The position numbers and the translations under genes were made by a program. The notes under the pieces are model-generated. The model had not been told where the DNA came from and did no database searches. It worked only from the letters and a program-made list of their open reading frames with translations. Source: Geodermatophilus arenarius (GTDB lineage: Bacteria; Actinomycetota; Actinomycetes; Mycobacteriales; Geodermatophilaceae). From it: a DNA stretch of 64,000 nucleotides. The DNA is taken from NCBI RefSeq assembly GCF_042654585.1, contig NZ_JBHSGR010000002.1, positions 1 to 64,000 of the forward strand. The letters run 5' to 3'. How positions within the stretch are numbered: the stretch's first letter is position 1; each line of letters begins with the position of its first letter. This document shows positions 31,803 to 39,145 of the stretch, one piece after another.

Positions 31803-31873
31803 CTTTCGGCGAAGCGCCGGCAGAAGCCAGCAGGTGTGGCGCCTGCCATAGCAGCTGGCGGCAAGCCGCGTCC

Positions 31874-31904
31874 GGTGACCCATAGGCCGCCCTTGAGGCG
31901 AGGC
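31874..31904 (-). repeat. GTGTC repeat copy 7, decayed, paired head-to-head with copy 8
   Basis: GGTGACCCATAGGCCGCCCT then TGAGGCGAGGC resembles copy 9 in the same orientation. It lies three bases from the inverted copy 8, repeating the arrangement of copies 5 and 6. Confidence 0.5.
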
Positions 31905-31907
31905 GGT

Positions 31908-31939
31908 GGCTGTCCCCAAGCGGCCCACTATGGGCGACC
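31908..31939 (+). repeat. GTGTC repeat copy 8
   Basis: GGCTGTCCCC, core AAGCGGCCCACTAT, then GGGCGACC. It shares the AGCGGCCCAC core with copies 3 and 6 and with copy 2 reversed. Confidence 0.65.
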
Positions 31940-32009
31940 AGGAGGAGGCCCCGGCGCGCCGGGCCGTACGCCCCTTCCCGGCGGGATCGGCGACTCCTAG
32001 CGTCGCTCC

Positions 32010-32171
32010 ATGACTCGAAAGTCACTGCGGTGCCGGTTCGGGTTGCACTCCTACGTCCAGCGACACCCGGACGGTGAGGCGCCCTCGGGTCCGGACGACA
32101 AGATCTGCCGGCGGTGCGGGAAGCGCACGGGCGCCCCCTTCGGGTGGGCGCCGTGGGTCTTCCCCGGGTGA
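32010..32171 (+). CDS. 53-residue putative zinc-ribbon protein
   Basis: The frame from ATG 32010 encodes MTRKSLRCRFGLHSYVQRHP and continues with KICRRCGKRTGAPFGW and a short end. CRFGLHSY is followed by CRRCGK, so Cys, His and a CxxC are available for one zinc ion. Proteins with C.FG.H.W … C.RCGK are common small actinobacterial proteins of unknown role. Start and stop are clean. It belongs to the integrated element. Confidence 0.6.
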   Translation: MTRKSLRCRFGLHSYVQRHPDGEAPSGPDDKICRRCGKRTGAPFGWAPWVFPG

Positions 32172-32412
32172 CGTTCTCGGCGGTGGTGTAGGCGTCAGTC
32201 CTGGGAGCTCGCTAGGTGGGCGCACTGCACTTCATATCCAGGGCGGCATTGTTCCTCGCGGGCACACGACGGATTCGGTAGAGCGGAACGCGCCCCGCTT
32301 TGTCGTCATTGCGGCGAGCGTCGTAAGGGAAGCATCGGGTGGACTGCCACCAGGTTCATCAATCGAGGGGCTTCCCGATACTGGGCTGAGGGCAGACAGC
32401 CGCGGCTCGGCA

Positions 32413-32442
32413 GGTGTCCCGTAGGCCGCCTTCAGAGACACC
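32413..32442 (-). repeat. GTGTC repeat copy 9
   Basis: GGTGTCCC, core GTAGGCCGCCTTC, then AGAGACACC. With one base on each side the ends AGGTGTC and GACACCT are perfectly complementary. Reversed, it matches copy 1 closely. Confidence 0.7.
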
Positions 32443-32951
32443 TGCCCGGGCATCGCGGTCGCCTCACGCACCCGCCAAGGCGCGTCGCTGAGCCGCTTTG
32501 GAGCGCCGCCCAGGACCAGACCATCGTCACCAGAGGCTCACAAGATCAAGAGGGACACACGTCTTGCATCTCGGCCCTTGCCATTCGTTGTGATGAGTGC
32601 GCTGACGGGAAGAGACCCCCGGACGTCGGACAGCCAGCCGAACACCCAGCCGGTCCAGAGTGGGCGGCGCAGGCACAGCCGGCCGGCCCCCTCGTGATCC
32701 CGCCTGCCCGCCGGGTGCTGATCGGTCGACGTGGGGGCCGACCTCGGCCCCCTGGCAACGGCACCCGGAACGGCACTGAACGCGACCGCGGACGAGGTGC
32801 TGCCGCCTGGTCCTACGCCGAACAGCACCGCGCCGTGCGGCGCTTCTCCTACCGGAGAAGGCGCAAGATCAAGTGCCACACACCTCATGCACTCCTAGGT
32901 TCCACAACCCGTTGTGACGGGTTACTGGAGACCGCTGCAGAGGCTGATGGC
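32443..32951. other. Gap of about 510 bp in the element with one inverted repeat
   Basis: No supported gene is seen; long frames on both strands here lack family features. AACCCGT (32906-32912) and ACGGGTT (32917-32923) form an inverted repeat overlapping CACAA…TTGTG, 29 bp before the next gene, and could be an operator or a hairpin in its leader. A weak partial GTGTC-like core (CGCTGAGCCGC near 32487) is also present. Confidence 0.45.
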
Positions 32952-33440
32952 ATGGCGGGAAGGGACAGAGCCAACGACCGCGCGCGCCGTCGAGAGCGCG
33001 AACGTCAACGGCGCCAGCAGACCCAGCGGGCACCGACCGAGAGGACTCGCTCAAAGTCAGCGGAGGCCGATGTGGACGGATCGCGACGGCGGGCCGCGGC
33101 GACGAATTGCGGCTGGTGCGGTCGGCCGATCACCCCACGGAGCCGGGGGCCGATCCCGAAGTGGTGTTCGGCCACCTGCCGGCACCGCGCCTGGGAGCAG
33201 GCCAGAGCCGCCGCCTCCAGCCGCTCTGCGGTCGAGGTCGTCGAGCGGCGCGTCGAGGTCCGCGTCCCCATCGCGCCGACCCGCCGGGACTGGCCGCGGC
33301 TGCTCGACCAGCTCGCCGATCAACTGAACGACGGTCGCGTCTACGACCGCGACGTGCCCGGCCTAGCCCGGGCGCTCGAGCCCGTGCTGCAGGCATATCG
33401 GCAGCGTGCGCATCGGACCGGCGCCCCAGACCTGCGCTGA
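32952..33440 (+). CDS. Hypothetical protein with a Cys4-type zinc finger
   Basis: About 162 residues. An Arg/Glu/Gln-rich basic head (RANDRARRRERERQRRQQTQ) is followed by CGWCGRPITP and PKWCSATCRHRAWEQARAAA, a Cys4-type zinc finger of the kind seen in small DNA-associated proteins of actinobacterial integrative elements. The C-terminal part (RRDWPRLLDQLADQLNDGRV and following) is helical. The ATG at 32952 is preferred; the frame is open upstream to 32694 but with biased, featureless coding. It is upstream of the excisionase and integrase genes and could regulate the element. Confidence 0.7.
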   Translation: MAGRDRANDRARRRERERQRRQQTQRAPTERTRSKSAEADVDGSRRRAAATNCGWCGRPITPRSRGPIPKWCSATCRHRAWEQARAAASSRSAVEVVERRVEVRVPIAPTRRDWPRLLDQLADQLNDGRVYDRDVPGLARALEPVLQAYRQRAHRTGAPDLR

Positions 33441-33624
33441 GGACGACCTCCGGGAGATCTCCAGTACGGGAGGAGAGGCTGCGAGCTCCAGCACGCCGGG
33501 GGTCACCTCGGGTCCGCGTCCCTGACAGGAGGACTGGAGAACGACGGGAGGCCGCTCCCCCACCGTCGCCTAGCAGGCCGTCACACAGGCGCGGGGTCTG
33601 GGCAACAGCATGGAGGTGGACGAC

Positions 33625-33927
33625 ATGGCCGATCCCCAGCTGCTCCGGGACGTGCTGCCGGCCGACCCGATCCTCCTGACGCCCGAGGAAGCCGCGCAGG
33701 TGCTGCGAATCGGCCGGACGACGCTCTACGCGCTGATGAAAGCCGGCGAGCTGCGGCCCGTCCACATCGGCCGGAGCTGCCGCCTCTCGCGGGCAGAGCT
33801 CGAGCGCTACGTCCGCGGTCTGGAGGCTCCCCGCACCATGCCCGCTCGTCAGCCGGCGCGCGGCCGGAGTGCCGCGGACCAGCAAGAACTCCCCGAGCTC
33901 GATGCGACGTCGCCCGATGCGGCGTGA
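33625..33927 (+). CDS. Excisionase-like helix-turn-helix protein (Xis)
   Basis: A 100-residue protein from the ATG at 33625, with GGAGG eight bases before it (an ATG at 33610 is also in frame). LLTPEEAAQVLRIGRTTLYA and LMKAGELRPVHIGRSCRLSR form the winged helix of the excisionase/MerR-like HTH_17 family, and AELERYVRGL closes it; the tail is disordered. Position directly before the integrase gene is standard for Xis in actinobacterial integrative elements, where it bends the arm DNA and tips the integrase towards excision. Confidence 0.85.
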   Translation: MADPQLLRDVLPADPILLTPEEAAQVLRIGRTTLYALMKAGELRPVHIGRSCRLSRAELERYVRGLEAPRTMPARQPARGRSAADQQELPELDATSPDAA

Positions 33928-34000
33928 GTCCACAGCGAGCCCGTCCGTGTCCGAACGCTCGGCCAGACTGAGCTCCTGGCCCACGACCCAGGGGTAGCCG

Positions 34001-35587
34001 ATGGCGGGACGCGCGTCGAACGGCGAGTCGACGATCTACAAGGGCGCCGACGGGCGCTGGCACGGCTACGTCTCTGTCGGCTTCACGCTCGACGGCAGAC
34101 CCGACCGACGGCACGTCAGCAGCAAGACCCGCGGCGTCGTCGTCGCGAAGGTCCGCGAACTCGAGCGCAGGCGCGACACCGGGACGGTCGGCGAGACCTC
34201 CACCCCCACCATCGCCTGGTGGCTCGAACACTGGCTGACCACCATCGCGCCGCGCCGGGTGCGCCGGCGGACGCTGGAGAGCTACGAGTCCGCCGTCCGC
34301 AGGCACCTCGTTCCCGGCATCGGCCGGCACCGTCTCGACCGGTTGCGGCCCGAACACCTCGACCAGCTCTACACGGCGCTGCTCGACGCCGGCTACTCCC
34401 CCGCCACGGTGCTGCGCCACCACCGGATCCTGTCCCGGGCCCTCACGGTCGCCGTCCAGCGCGGCCACGTCCCGCGCAACGTCGCCGCCCTCGTCGACCC
34501 GCCCGCCCAGCGCCCGAGCGACGTCGCCACCGCTCTGGACCTGGCCGAGGCCCGCGCGGTGCTCGAGGCGGCGGCGCGCGTCCGCAACTCCGCCCGCTGG
34601 ACCGTCGCCCTGGCCCTCGGGCTGCGTCAGTCCGAGGCGCTGGCGCTGCAGTGGAAGGACGTCGACCTGCTCGACAACACCCTCACCGTCCGGCGCAGCA
34701 TCCACCGCGTCCGGGGTGGCGGGCTGGTCTACGAGGAGCCCAAGAGCAAGCGCAGCCACCGCACCCTGGCCCTGCCGCTGCCGCTGGTCGCCGAGCTGCA
34801 CCGGCACAAGGCCGCCCAGCTCGGTGAGCGGATGCTCGCCGGCTCGGAGTGGCACGACGAGGACCTGGTCTTCGCCCAGCCGAACGGCCGGCCGATCGAC
34901 AAGAAGACCGACTACGACGACTGGACGCGGCTGCTGCAGTCCGCCGGCGTCCGCCATGTTCGCCTGCACGACGGGCGGCACACCGCCGCGACCCTGCTGC
35001 TCAGCGAGAACGTCCACCCACGGGTGGTCATGGAGCTGCTCGGCCACAGCCAGATGCGCACGACGATGGACATCTACAGCCACGTCATGCCGGCACTCGC
35101 CCGCGAGGCCGCCGACTGCATGGGCGCGGTGCTGCTCGTGACGCCGGCGTCAACTGCAACCACAACTGCAACCAGAGACGACTCAGGCCGTCCTCCCGAG
35201 GGAGAACGGCCTGGTCACACGGGTGGAGCTGAGGGGACTCGAACCCCTGACCCCCACACTGCCAGTGTGGTGCGCTACCAGCTGCGCCACAGCCCCGTTC
35301 CTCGGCCCGCCCGGTCTCGCTCGGGCCACGGAGAACTATACGACGTCCGGCACGGCCCCCTGCGGCGGGGGTCGTCCCGCGCGTCGCGGGTCAGACCTCG
35401 ACCCCGCGCTCGGCCAGCCACGGCACCGGGTCGATCCTGCGACCGTCCATCCCGCCCTGGTGCACCTCGAAGTGCAGGTGCGGCCCGGTCGACTGGCCGC
35501 GGTTGCCCAGCAGCGCGATGGTCTCGCCGGCCTCCACGTACTGGCCGGGCTCGACGAGGATCTCCTCCATGTGGCCGTAGACGGTGA
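34001..35587 (+). CDS. Tyrosine integrase of the element; frame reads through the tRNA gene
   Basis: An arm-binding N-terminal domain (GSTIYKGADGRWHGYVSVGF type, residues 10-60), a SAM-like core-binding domain (about 66-165) and a catalytic domain with Arg209 (LGLRQSEAL), Lys248/250 (PKSKRSHRT), His323 and Arg326 (HDGRHTAA), His349 (LGHSQ) and Tyr359 (DIYSHV). The conserved part ends near residue 382. Beyond it the frame crosses the arm-like repeats, a hairpin and the whole tRNA-Ala gene (GAEGTRTPDPHTASVVRYQL) and stops only at 35587. In the excised circle the frame would continue from 35265 to 28172 and stop at 28181, giving about 424 residues. The long tail here is thus a consequence of integration. 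Confidence 0.88.
   Translation: MAGRASNGESTIYKGADGRWHGYVSVGFTLDGRPDRRHVSSKTRGVVVAKVRELERRRDTGTVGETSTPTIAWWLEHWLTTIAPRRVRRRTLESYESAVRRHLVPGIGRHRLDRLRPEHLDQLYTALLDAGYSPATVLRHHRILSRALTVAVQRGHVPRNVAALVDPPAQRPSDVATALDLAEARAVLEAAARVRNSARWTVALALGLRQSEALALQWKDVDLLDNTLTVRRSIHRVRGGGLVYEEPKSKRSHRTLALPLPLVAELHRHKAAQLGERMLAGSEWHDEDLVFAQPNGRPIDKKTDYDDWTRLLQSAGVRHVRLHDGRHTAATLLLSENVHPRVVMELLGHSQMRTTMDIYSHVMPALAREAADCMGAVLLVTPASTATTTATRDDSGRPPEGERPGHTGGAEGTRTPDPHTASVVRYQLRHSPVPRPARSRSGHGELYDVRHGPLRRGSSRASRVRPRPRARPATAPGRSCDRPSRPGAPRSAGAARSTGRGCPAARWSRRPPRTGRARRGSPPCGRRR
35151..35175. promoter_or_regulatory. Putative integrase arm-type site, right end
   Basis: Two direct copies of AACTGCAACCA spaced by one base begin at 35152 and 35164, identical to the pair at 28274-28298. 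It lies 45 bp inside the right core and within the 3' end of the integrase frame. Confidence 0.65.
35185..35212. terminator. Hairpin downstream of tRNA-Ala and of the integrase domain
   Basis: AGGCCGTCCTCCC and GGGAGAACGGCCT pair over 13 bp with one mismatch at 35205. On the minus strand it follows the tRNA 3' end and could end its transcription. Confidence 0.6.
35221..35265 (-). repeat. Right att site within tRNA-Ala
   Basis: Identical over 45 bp to the left att site at 28127-28171; identity ends exactly at the anticodon loop, where 35266 T faces 28172 G. Strand exchange took place within this segment. Confidence 0.85.
35224..35296 (-). tRNA. tRNA-Ala (anticodon GGC)
   Basis: Read on the minus strand: acceptor GGGGCTG pairs with CAGCTCC, D arm GCGCAGCTGGTAGCGC, anticodon stem CCACA/TGTGG with loop CTGGCAG giving anticodon GGC, T arm AGGGG-TTCGAGT-CCCCT, discriminator A; CCA is not encoded. 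All stems are intact, so the gene is functional after integration of the element, which has rebuilt its 3' half. Confidence 0.95.
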
Positions 35588-36443
35588 CGTCGCCGTTCTC
35601 GTGGAGGACGTAGACGGCCAGGCCGAAACCGCTGGCCGCACCGGCCCGGACGACGACGCCGTCCACGGCCGCGTACTCCGGCGTCCCGATGGGGGCGGCC
35701 AGGTCGATGCCGTAGTGGAAGGTGCCCCACCGCGAGCCGTAGCCGCTGGTGAACCGCGCACCGTCGACCGGCAGCACGGCCTTGGGCCGTGCCGCCTCGC
35801 GGGCGGCCTCCGCGGCGGCGGCCTCGGCCGCGGCCCGCTCCGCGCGGCTGGCCGCGACCTCCTGCAGGCGCGCCTGCGCCTCCGCCTCGGTGATCGAGGC
35901 CATCGGCATGACCTCGAGGGACTCCTCGCCGGTGGCCAGCTCCATCTGCGCGCCGAGCACCGCCGTGGACCCGGCCTCCGCCCCGGACCCGCCGGGCACC
36001 CCGACGACCCCGGCGCCGATCGCGCCGGCCACGAGCGCGGCGAGCAGCAGCTGGGGACGGCGGTCGCGCAGGCCGCGACGGCGGGCGCGCGGGGCGGCGA
36101 GCGCAGCGGGGGCGAGCGCGGTGGTGGCCGGTCCGGCGGCCGCGGCGGGGGCGGGCAGGGCGGTGGTGGCCGGCGCGGGGACGTCGTCGGCGGCCTCGGC
36201 GGCGGACCGCGGGACGGGGACGCCGGCGGGGCGGACCGGTGGAAAGCCGCGCAGCGGGGACACCGGGTGGTCCGCCGCGGTCCAGGAGTCGCCGGTCCGG
36301 GGACCGGGCACCGCCGCGAGGGAGCCGCTGACGGGACGGGTCAGCAGACCCGCATCACTCCGGTGACTGGCCAAGGCGCGTACCCCGCTCGCTCGTGGGA
36401 AGCGGCCCGTGCGGGCCCGATCGAGTCGTGTCGATACAAACAC
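35391..36443 (-). CDS. M23-family peptidoglycan endopeptidase, membrane-anchored
   Basis: About 350 residues. A long Pro/Ala-rich cytoplasmic head is followed by a membrane helix (LLLAALVAGAIGAGVVGVPG, about 130-150), a coiled Ala/Glu-rich linker (EAEAQARLQEVAASRAERAA) and a C-terminal LytM domain: FTSGYGSRWGTFHYGIDLAA with the first zinc ligands His and Asp, and GQSTGPHLHFEVHQGG with the HxH. It should cut peptide cross-links outside the membrane during growth or division. The GTG at 36443 is preferred because GAGG lies seven bases before it; the frame extends to 36491. The upstream region is full of inverted repeats. Confidence 0.88.
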   Translation of the reverse strand: MFVSTRLDRARTGRFPRASGVRALASHRSDAGLLTRPVSGSLAAVPGPRTGDSWTAADHPVSPLRGFPPVRPAGVPVPRSAAEAADDVPAPATTALPAPAAAAGPATTALAPAALAAPRARRRGLRDRRPQLLLAALVAGAIGAGVVGVPGGSGAEAGSTAVLGAQMELATGEESLEVMPMASITEAEAQARLQEVAASRAERAAAEAAAAEAAREAARPKAVLPVDGARFTSGYGSRWGTFHYGIDLAAPIGTPEYAAVDGVVVRAGAASGFGLAVYVLHENGDVTVYGHMEEILVEPGQYVEAGETIALLGNRGQSTGPHLHFEVHQGGMDGRRIDPVPWLAERGVEV

Positions 36444-36815
36444 ACCGTGACCTCGCCGTGACCCCGAGTGCGGCGTGTCCGCGCGTGACACGCCGTGTGC
36501 GCTGTGTCACGCGCGGCTGCTGTGTTTACGCCGTGGTCCTCCGGGGGACATGACCTCATCCGGCGTGGAGCAGCCCGCGCCGGTCCGACGAGACCGCCGG
36601 GCCGACGCCCCCACGCCAGGTGCCCGCGTGAGCACACTCCGCGGGCAGTGTCGCGACCCACCGGCGCGACGCACCGCACGACGGCTTCACCGCGACCCTC
36701 CGCCCCTGGAGGTGCACCCGGATCGGCCGGCGTGGTCCCATGATCGTCCCGTGCCGCGCGCGGGGGCGGCCGGTCGTGCGCCGGCCGAGCACCGACAGGA
36801 AGGACCGATGCCTCG
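36444..36815. promoter_or_regulatory. 372-bp divergent control region with overlapping inverted repeats
   Basis: No gene is supported here. CGGCGTGTC/GACACGCCG (36471-36479 and 36487-36495) and GCGCGTGACAC/GTGTCACGCGC (36481-36491 and 36504-36514) are two perfect inverted repeats sharing bases, about 30-70 bp upstream of the peptidase start. They could form alternative hairpins in the leader RNA or bind a dimeric regulator. I looked for the conserved cores of the c-di-AMP riboswitch, which often precedes such peptidases in actinobacteria, and did not find them. Confidence 0.55.
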
Positions 36816-38369
36816 ATGGCACAGCCCGAGCGCTTCCCGCGGCACCTCCCGCGGGCCGGCACGGCCGCGCAGCCGACGGCACTCCCCGTCGGCCGCGTCC
36901 GGCCGCTGACCGCGGCGACGCTCGAGCAGCACGGGGCCCGGCTCACCGTCCCCACCTACGACCGGGCGGCGCTGATCCCGTCGGTCGTGCACCTGAGCGT
37001 CGGCGGGTTCTCCCGCGCCCACCAGCTCATCTACTTCGACGAGGTCGCCCAGCAGCGGATCTCCGCGGAGTGGGGCGTCGTGGGCGTCGGCCTGCGCGCC
37101 CGGCGGCTGCGGGAGGCCCTCGCGCCGCAGGACAACCTCTACACCGTGGTCGAGCGCAGCCCCGACGGCGAGCGCGCCCGGGTGGTCGGCGTCCTCACCG
37201 ACTACCTGTTCGCCCCCGACGCCCCGGACGCGGTCCTCGACCGGCTCAGCGACCCGCGCACCCGCGTGGTCACCATGACGATCACCGGCGCCGGGTACCT
37301 GCTCGACCCCACCACCGGCGTCTTCGCCCCCGACGACGACGTCCGGCACGACCTCGCGCACCCCGGCGCCCCGCGCACCGTCTTCGGCTTCCTCGTCGAG
37401 GCCCTCGACCGCCGCCGCCGGGCCGGCACGGCGCCGTTCACCGTCGTCTCCTGCGACAACCTGCACCGCAACGGCGACGCCACCCGCACCGCCGTCACCG
37501 GGTTCGCCGCGCTGCGCGACGAGGTCCTCGCCCGGTGGATCACCGACCGCGTCGCCTTCCCCAGCAGCATGGTCGACCGGATCACCCCGCAGACGACGCC
37601 CGAGGAGCGCGAGGCGCTCGCCCGCCGGCACGGGATCGACGACCGCTGGCCGGTCGTCACCGAGCCGTTCTCCCAGTGGGTGATCGAGGACTCCTTCTGC
37701 AACGGCCGCCCGCCGCTGGACGCGGTCGGCGTCCGGTTCGTCCGCGACGTCACCGACCACGAGCTGATGAAGACCCGGCTGCTCAACGCCAGCCACTCCG
37801 CGCTCGGCTACCTCGGCACGCTGGCCGGGCACGAGCGGATCGACGTGCTCATGGGCGACCCGGTGTTCGCCGCGTACGCCGCCCGGCTCATGGACGACGA
37901 GGTCACCCCGCTGATCCCCGTGCCGGAGGGCATCGACCTCGACGAGTACAAGGCCACGCTGCTGCAGCGCTTCGCCAACCCGGCCATCGCCGACCGGCTG
38001 TCCCGGCTGTGCCGCCGCGGGTCCACCAAGCTGCCGCACCACCTGCTGCCGTCTCTGCGCCAGGCCCTGGCCGAGGACCGCCCGCACGCGCTGCTGACCC
38101 TGGCCCTCGCCGGCTGGGTCCGCTACCTGCAGCAGGTCGACGAACACGGCCGGTCGCTGCCGATCGAGGACGACCGCGGGCCGCACCTGCAGGCCCTGGC
38201 CCGCGCCGGCGGCGACGACCCGCGCCTGCTGCTGACCGACGAGCCGGTCTTCGGCGACCTCGGCTCGGTCCCCGGGTTCCCCGACGAACTCGCCGACGCC
38301 GTGCGCCGGCTCCGGTGCGACGGCGTCCGCGAGACCGTCGCCGCCGCCACCGCCGCGAGCGCCCGGTGA
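36816..38369 (+). CDS. Mannitol dehydrogenase-family polyol oxidoreductase
   Basis: A 517-residue member of the polyol-specific long-chain dehydrogenases (mannitol 2-dehydrogenase, fructuronate reductase, mannitol-1-phosphate dehydrogenase). The NAD-binding segment is VVHLSVGGFSRAHQLIYFDE (about residues 56-75); the catalytic Lys/Asn/His set lies in LMKTRLLNASHSALGYLGTL (about 313-332); EPFSQWVIEDSF precedes it. An AGGAAGGA site precedes the start. The next gene overlaps by GTGA. In this operon it would supply a polyol, such as mannitol, from a keto sugar. Substrate choice and phosphorylation state cannot be read from sequence. Confidence 0.9.
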   Translation: MAQPERFPRHLPRAGTAAQPTALPVGRVRPLTAATLEQHGARLTVPTYDRAALIPSVVHLSVGGFSRAHQLIYFDEVAQQRISAEWGVVGVGLRARRLREALAPQDNLYTVVERSPDGERARVVGVLTDYLFAPDAPDAVLDRLSDPRTRVVTMTITGAGYLLDPTTGVFAPDDDVRHDLAHPGAPRTVFGFLVEALDRRRRAGTAPFTVVSCDNLHRNGDATRTAVTGFAALRDEVLARWITDRVAFPSSMVDRITPQTTPEEREALARRHGIDDRWPVVTEPFSQWVIEDSFCNGRPPLDAVGVRFVRDVTDHELMKTRLLNASHSALGYLGTLAGHERIDVLMGDPVFAAYAARLMDDEVTPLIPVPEGIDLDEYKATLLQRFANPAIADRLSRLCRRGSTKLPHHLLPSLRQALAEDRPHALLTLALAGWVRYLQQVDEHGRSLPIEDDRGPHLQALARAGGDDPRLLLTDEPVFGDLGSVPGFPDELADAVRRLRCDGVRETVAAATAASAR

Positions 38370-39145
38370 GCGCGCCCCGCACCGGCGGGGCGGCCGCGGT
38401 CCTCCCCCGCGACGTCGTCGCGGGCCTGACCGCGCTGCTGTGCGACGCCGACGGCAACCTGTTCCCCTCCGAGGAGCCGGCCTTCGTCGCCTCCGCCGAG
38501 GTCACCAACCGCTTCCTCGCCGAGCTCGGCGACGCGCGCCGGTACACCCCGGAGGAGCTGCGCCTGGCCACCACCGGGATGAACTTCCGGACGACGTCGC
38601 GCCGGCTGGCCGCCGAGGCCGGCCGCCCCGAGGTCGACGTCGAGCCGTGGGTGGCCGAGGAGAAGCGCGCGGTCACCGCCTACCTGGGCGAGCACCTGCG
38701 CCCGCACGGGCCGACGAACGCCGCCCTCACCGCGCTCGCCCCGCACCTGCGACTGGCCGCGGTGAGCTCCAGCGCGCTGGCCCGGCTCGCCGCCTGCTTC
38801 ACCGCCACGGACCTGGACGCGCTGATCCCGCCGTCGGCCCGGTTCAGCGCCGAGGACTCGCTGCCGGTGCCCACGAGCAAGCCCGACCCGGCGGTGTACC
38901 TGTACGCCTGCGAGCGCCTGGGGATCGCCCCCGGGCAGGGCCTCGCCGTGGAGGACTCCGTCCCGGGGGCACTCTCCGCGGTCCGCGCGGGTTGTCCCAC
39001 GGTGGGGAACCTGCTGTTCGTCCAGCCCGCCGAGCGCGCCGAGCGCGAGGCCGCGCTGTGGGAGGCCGGCGTGCTCGCCGTCGTCTCGTCCTGGCAGGAG
39101 CTCGCCGACCTGCTGCTGCCCGTCCTGACCGGAGGTGGTCGATGA
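38366..39145 (+). CDS. HAD-superfamily hydrolase (phosphatase)
   Basis: A 259-residue HAD enzyme. Motif I is LLCDADGNLFPSE with the nucleophile and acid/base Asp two residues apart, motif II AAVSSSA, motif III Lys in TSKPDPAVY, and motif IV AVEDSVPGALSA. The helical cap (about residues 40-110) is of the beta-phosphoglucomutase/GPP type. It overlaps the genes on both sides (GTGA and ATGA) and therefore acts in the same pathway, perhaps removing phosphate from a polyol or sugar phosphate. Confidence 0.88.
   Translation: MSAPRTGGAAAVLPRDVVAGLTALLCDADGNLFPSEEPAFVASAEVTNRFLAELGDARRYTPEELRLATTGMNFRTTSRRLAAEAGRPEVDVEPWVAEEKRAVTAYLGEHLRPHGPTNAALTALAPHLRLAAVSSSALARLAACFTATDLDALIPPSARFSAEDSLPVPTSKPDPAVYLYACERLGIAPGQGLAVEDSVPGALSAVRAGCPTVGNLLFVQPAERAEREAALWEAGVLAVVSSWQELADLLLPVLTGGGR

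Larger units (their letters stand above)
28127..35265. mobile_element. Integrative element of about 7.1 kb in tRNA-Ala(GGC)
   Basis: The left end (28127-28171) and right end (35221-35265) are 45-bp identical direct repeats made of the 3' part of the tRNA-Ala gene, 7,094 bp apart; identity continues outside to about 28077/35171 with one mismatch. The right end has the intact tRNA, an integrase gene pointing into it and an excisionase gene beside it. Inside are a second tyrosine recombinase, a DUF1304 protein, small unknown genes and dispersed repeats. No replication, conjugation, capsid or portal gene is seen, so it is a minimal integrative element or a satellite that depends on helper functions. 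Confidence 0.85.

Noticed and set aside
32538..32888. A 116-codon minus-strand frame in the element gap
   Set aside because: No domain, no ribosome site and no conserved-looking composition; kept as non-coding.
35297..35587. C-terminal 97 codons of the integrase frame after the tRNA as a protein domain
   Set aside because: They are Arg/Pro-rich chance coding antisense to the end of the M23 gene and exist only because integration removed the natural stop.
36444..36815. c-di-AMP (ydaO-type) riboswitch before the M23 peptidase
   Set aside because: I could not find the conserved internal motifs of that riboswitch; only the overlapping inverted repeats are visible. A covariance-model search would settle it.
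36475..36909. A 144-codon plus-strand frame before the polyol dehydrogenase
   Set aside because: Arg/Pro-rich, no ribosome site, overlaps the inverted repeats and the start of a well-supported gene in another frame.
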